DNA of 64,000 nt from an uncultured Prevotellaceae bacterium (GTDB lineage: Bacteria > Bacteroidota > Bacteroidia > Bacteroidales > Bacteroidaceae): NCBI GenBank assembly GCA_937900485.1, contig CALCEL010000027.1, positions 1 to 64,000 of the forward strand, written 5' to 3'. Made by a program: the position numbers and the translations under genes. Shown one piece after another: positions 63,660 through 64,000 of this stretch; the stretch's first letter is position 1; every line of letters begins with the position of its first letter. Under the pieces are notes generated by a model, which did no database searches, was not told the origin of the DNA, and worked only from the letters and a program-made list of their open reading frames with translations.

Positions 63660-64000
63660 ATTTTTACTGTCACGAGAAAGATTGAGTTATTAGCTCCGGC
63701 GAGGAATGTGGAAGTGGGCATCGAGGCAATCCGTCACGGTGCCGACGCTGTGTATATTGGCGCAGGCAGTTTCGGCGCCAGGGCTGCGGCTGGTAATGAT
63801 ATTTCAGATATCATCAGACTGGTTGAGTTTGCGCATTTTTTCAGAGCTAAGGTGTATGTTACTGTCAACACCATAGTGTATGACAATGAGTTGGAGGATG
63901 TCAGACAGCTTATTTGTGACCTTTACTCTGCTAAGGTTGACGCTCTCATCGTGCAGGATATGGGTATATTGGAAATGGATATACCGCCTATTCCTCTGCA
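63660..64000 (+). CDS. U32-family peptidase, 5' part (runs off the window)
   Basis: About 113 residues visible in one open frame: RKIELLAPARNVEVGIEAI, HGADAVYIGAGSFGARAAAGN, KVYVTVNTIVYDNELEDV, DALIVQDMGIL. This is the N-terminal barrel of the U32 family (related to RlhA/UbiU/TrhP proteins; many are RNA hydroxylases rather than peptidases). No ATG, GTG or TTG lies in frame near the homology start. ATT at 63660 is a possible unusual start, or the true start carries an error. Continues beyond 64000. Confidence 0.85.
   Translation, partial: MFTVTRKIELLAPARNVEVGIEAIRHGADAVYIGAGSFGARAAAGNDISDIIRLVEFAHFFRAKVYVTVNTIVYDNELEDVRQLICDLYSAKVDALIVQDMGILEMDIPPIPL

Overview
The window reads as one contiguous chromosomal segment from a member of the Bacteroidales, most likely a Prevotella-like organism. 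The evidence is Bacteroidetes-type promoters (TTTG, about 20 bp, TAnnTTTG) in front of many genes, the type IX secretion genes sprE/porW and porX side by side, a fused 2-oxoacid:ferredoxin oxidoreductase pair, several Bacteroidales-only families (DUF6057, DUF4294, DUF4369) and Bacteroidetes-style glycoside hydrolases (GH115, GH16, GH43). I cannot fix the species from the sequence alone.

Layout. 1-550: 3' end of a 23S rRNA, a 5S rRNA and the rRNA operon terminator. 0.9-15.5 kb: a TrmH-type methyltransferase, korAB, a GH115 facing a GH16 across a shared terminator, a decayed TonB-receptor-like gene, dxs, trkA-trkH and a GH43. 15.6-24 kb: aroA, a small membrane protein, sprE/porW, porX, tsaE and a DUF6057 membrane protein. 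24.6-26.7 kb: an SDR dehydrogenase and dusB on the minus strand. 26.8-32.6 kb: a surface-glycan decoration cluster (two acyltransferases, a GT14, an IspD/TarI-type cytidylyltransferase, an NAD-dependent epimerase/dehydratase, LicD). 32.6-48.6 kb: fumarase, frr, an MsbA-like ABC exporter, DUF4294, mutS, a protein-kinase-fold protein lacking its catalytic residues, a DEAD-box helicase, a glycosyltransferase, aroQ, an O-methyltransferase, rbfA and a LolE-like permease. 48.6-52.9 kb: an abundant-looking TPR lipoprotein, a cysteine-less thioredoxin-like lipoprotein and yifB/comM. 52.9-55.8 kb: a small AT-rich accessory island. 56.8-62.4 kb: sufE, a glutaminyl-cyclase-like M28 protein, lgt, ychF and metG on the minus strand. 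62.7-64 kb: metA and the start of a U32 peptidase.

Two things stand out. (1) A dispersed, non-coding repeat of about 330 bp occurs four times, always in the same orientation (8.3, 24.0, 35.3 and 56.3 kb). Its ends are inverted repeats and its centre has two direct copies plus one inverted copy of a CAGGTTAGGAT motif. Differences between copies in the central stem and in a second small hairpin tend to keep base pairing as G.U only for a plus-strand transcript, which suggests a structured RNA, a mobile MITE-like element, or both. One copy cuts off a regulator gene exactly at the repeat edge. (2) The 3' end of yifB is duplicated: 256 identical bases lie on either side of a 2.6-kb AT-rich insert. 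The insert encodes a secreted papain/transglutaminase-like protein, a short secreted protein made of an RHS-core tail plus a Ser-Asp-His alpha/beta-hydrolase domain, and a small multi-spanning membrane protein whose start overlaps the hydrolase stop. It looks like a toxin-immunity cassette that entered by single-crossover recombination into yifB.

Most of the remaining genes are housekeeping and are arranged in short operons. No tRNA gene, CRISPR array, transposase or integrase was seen.
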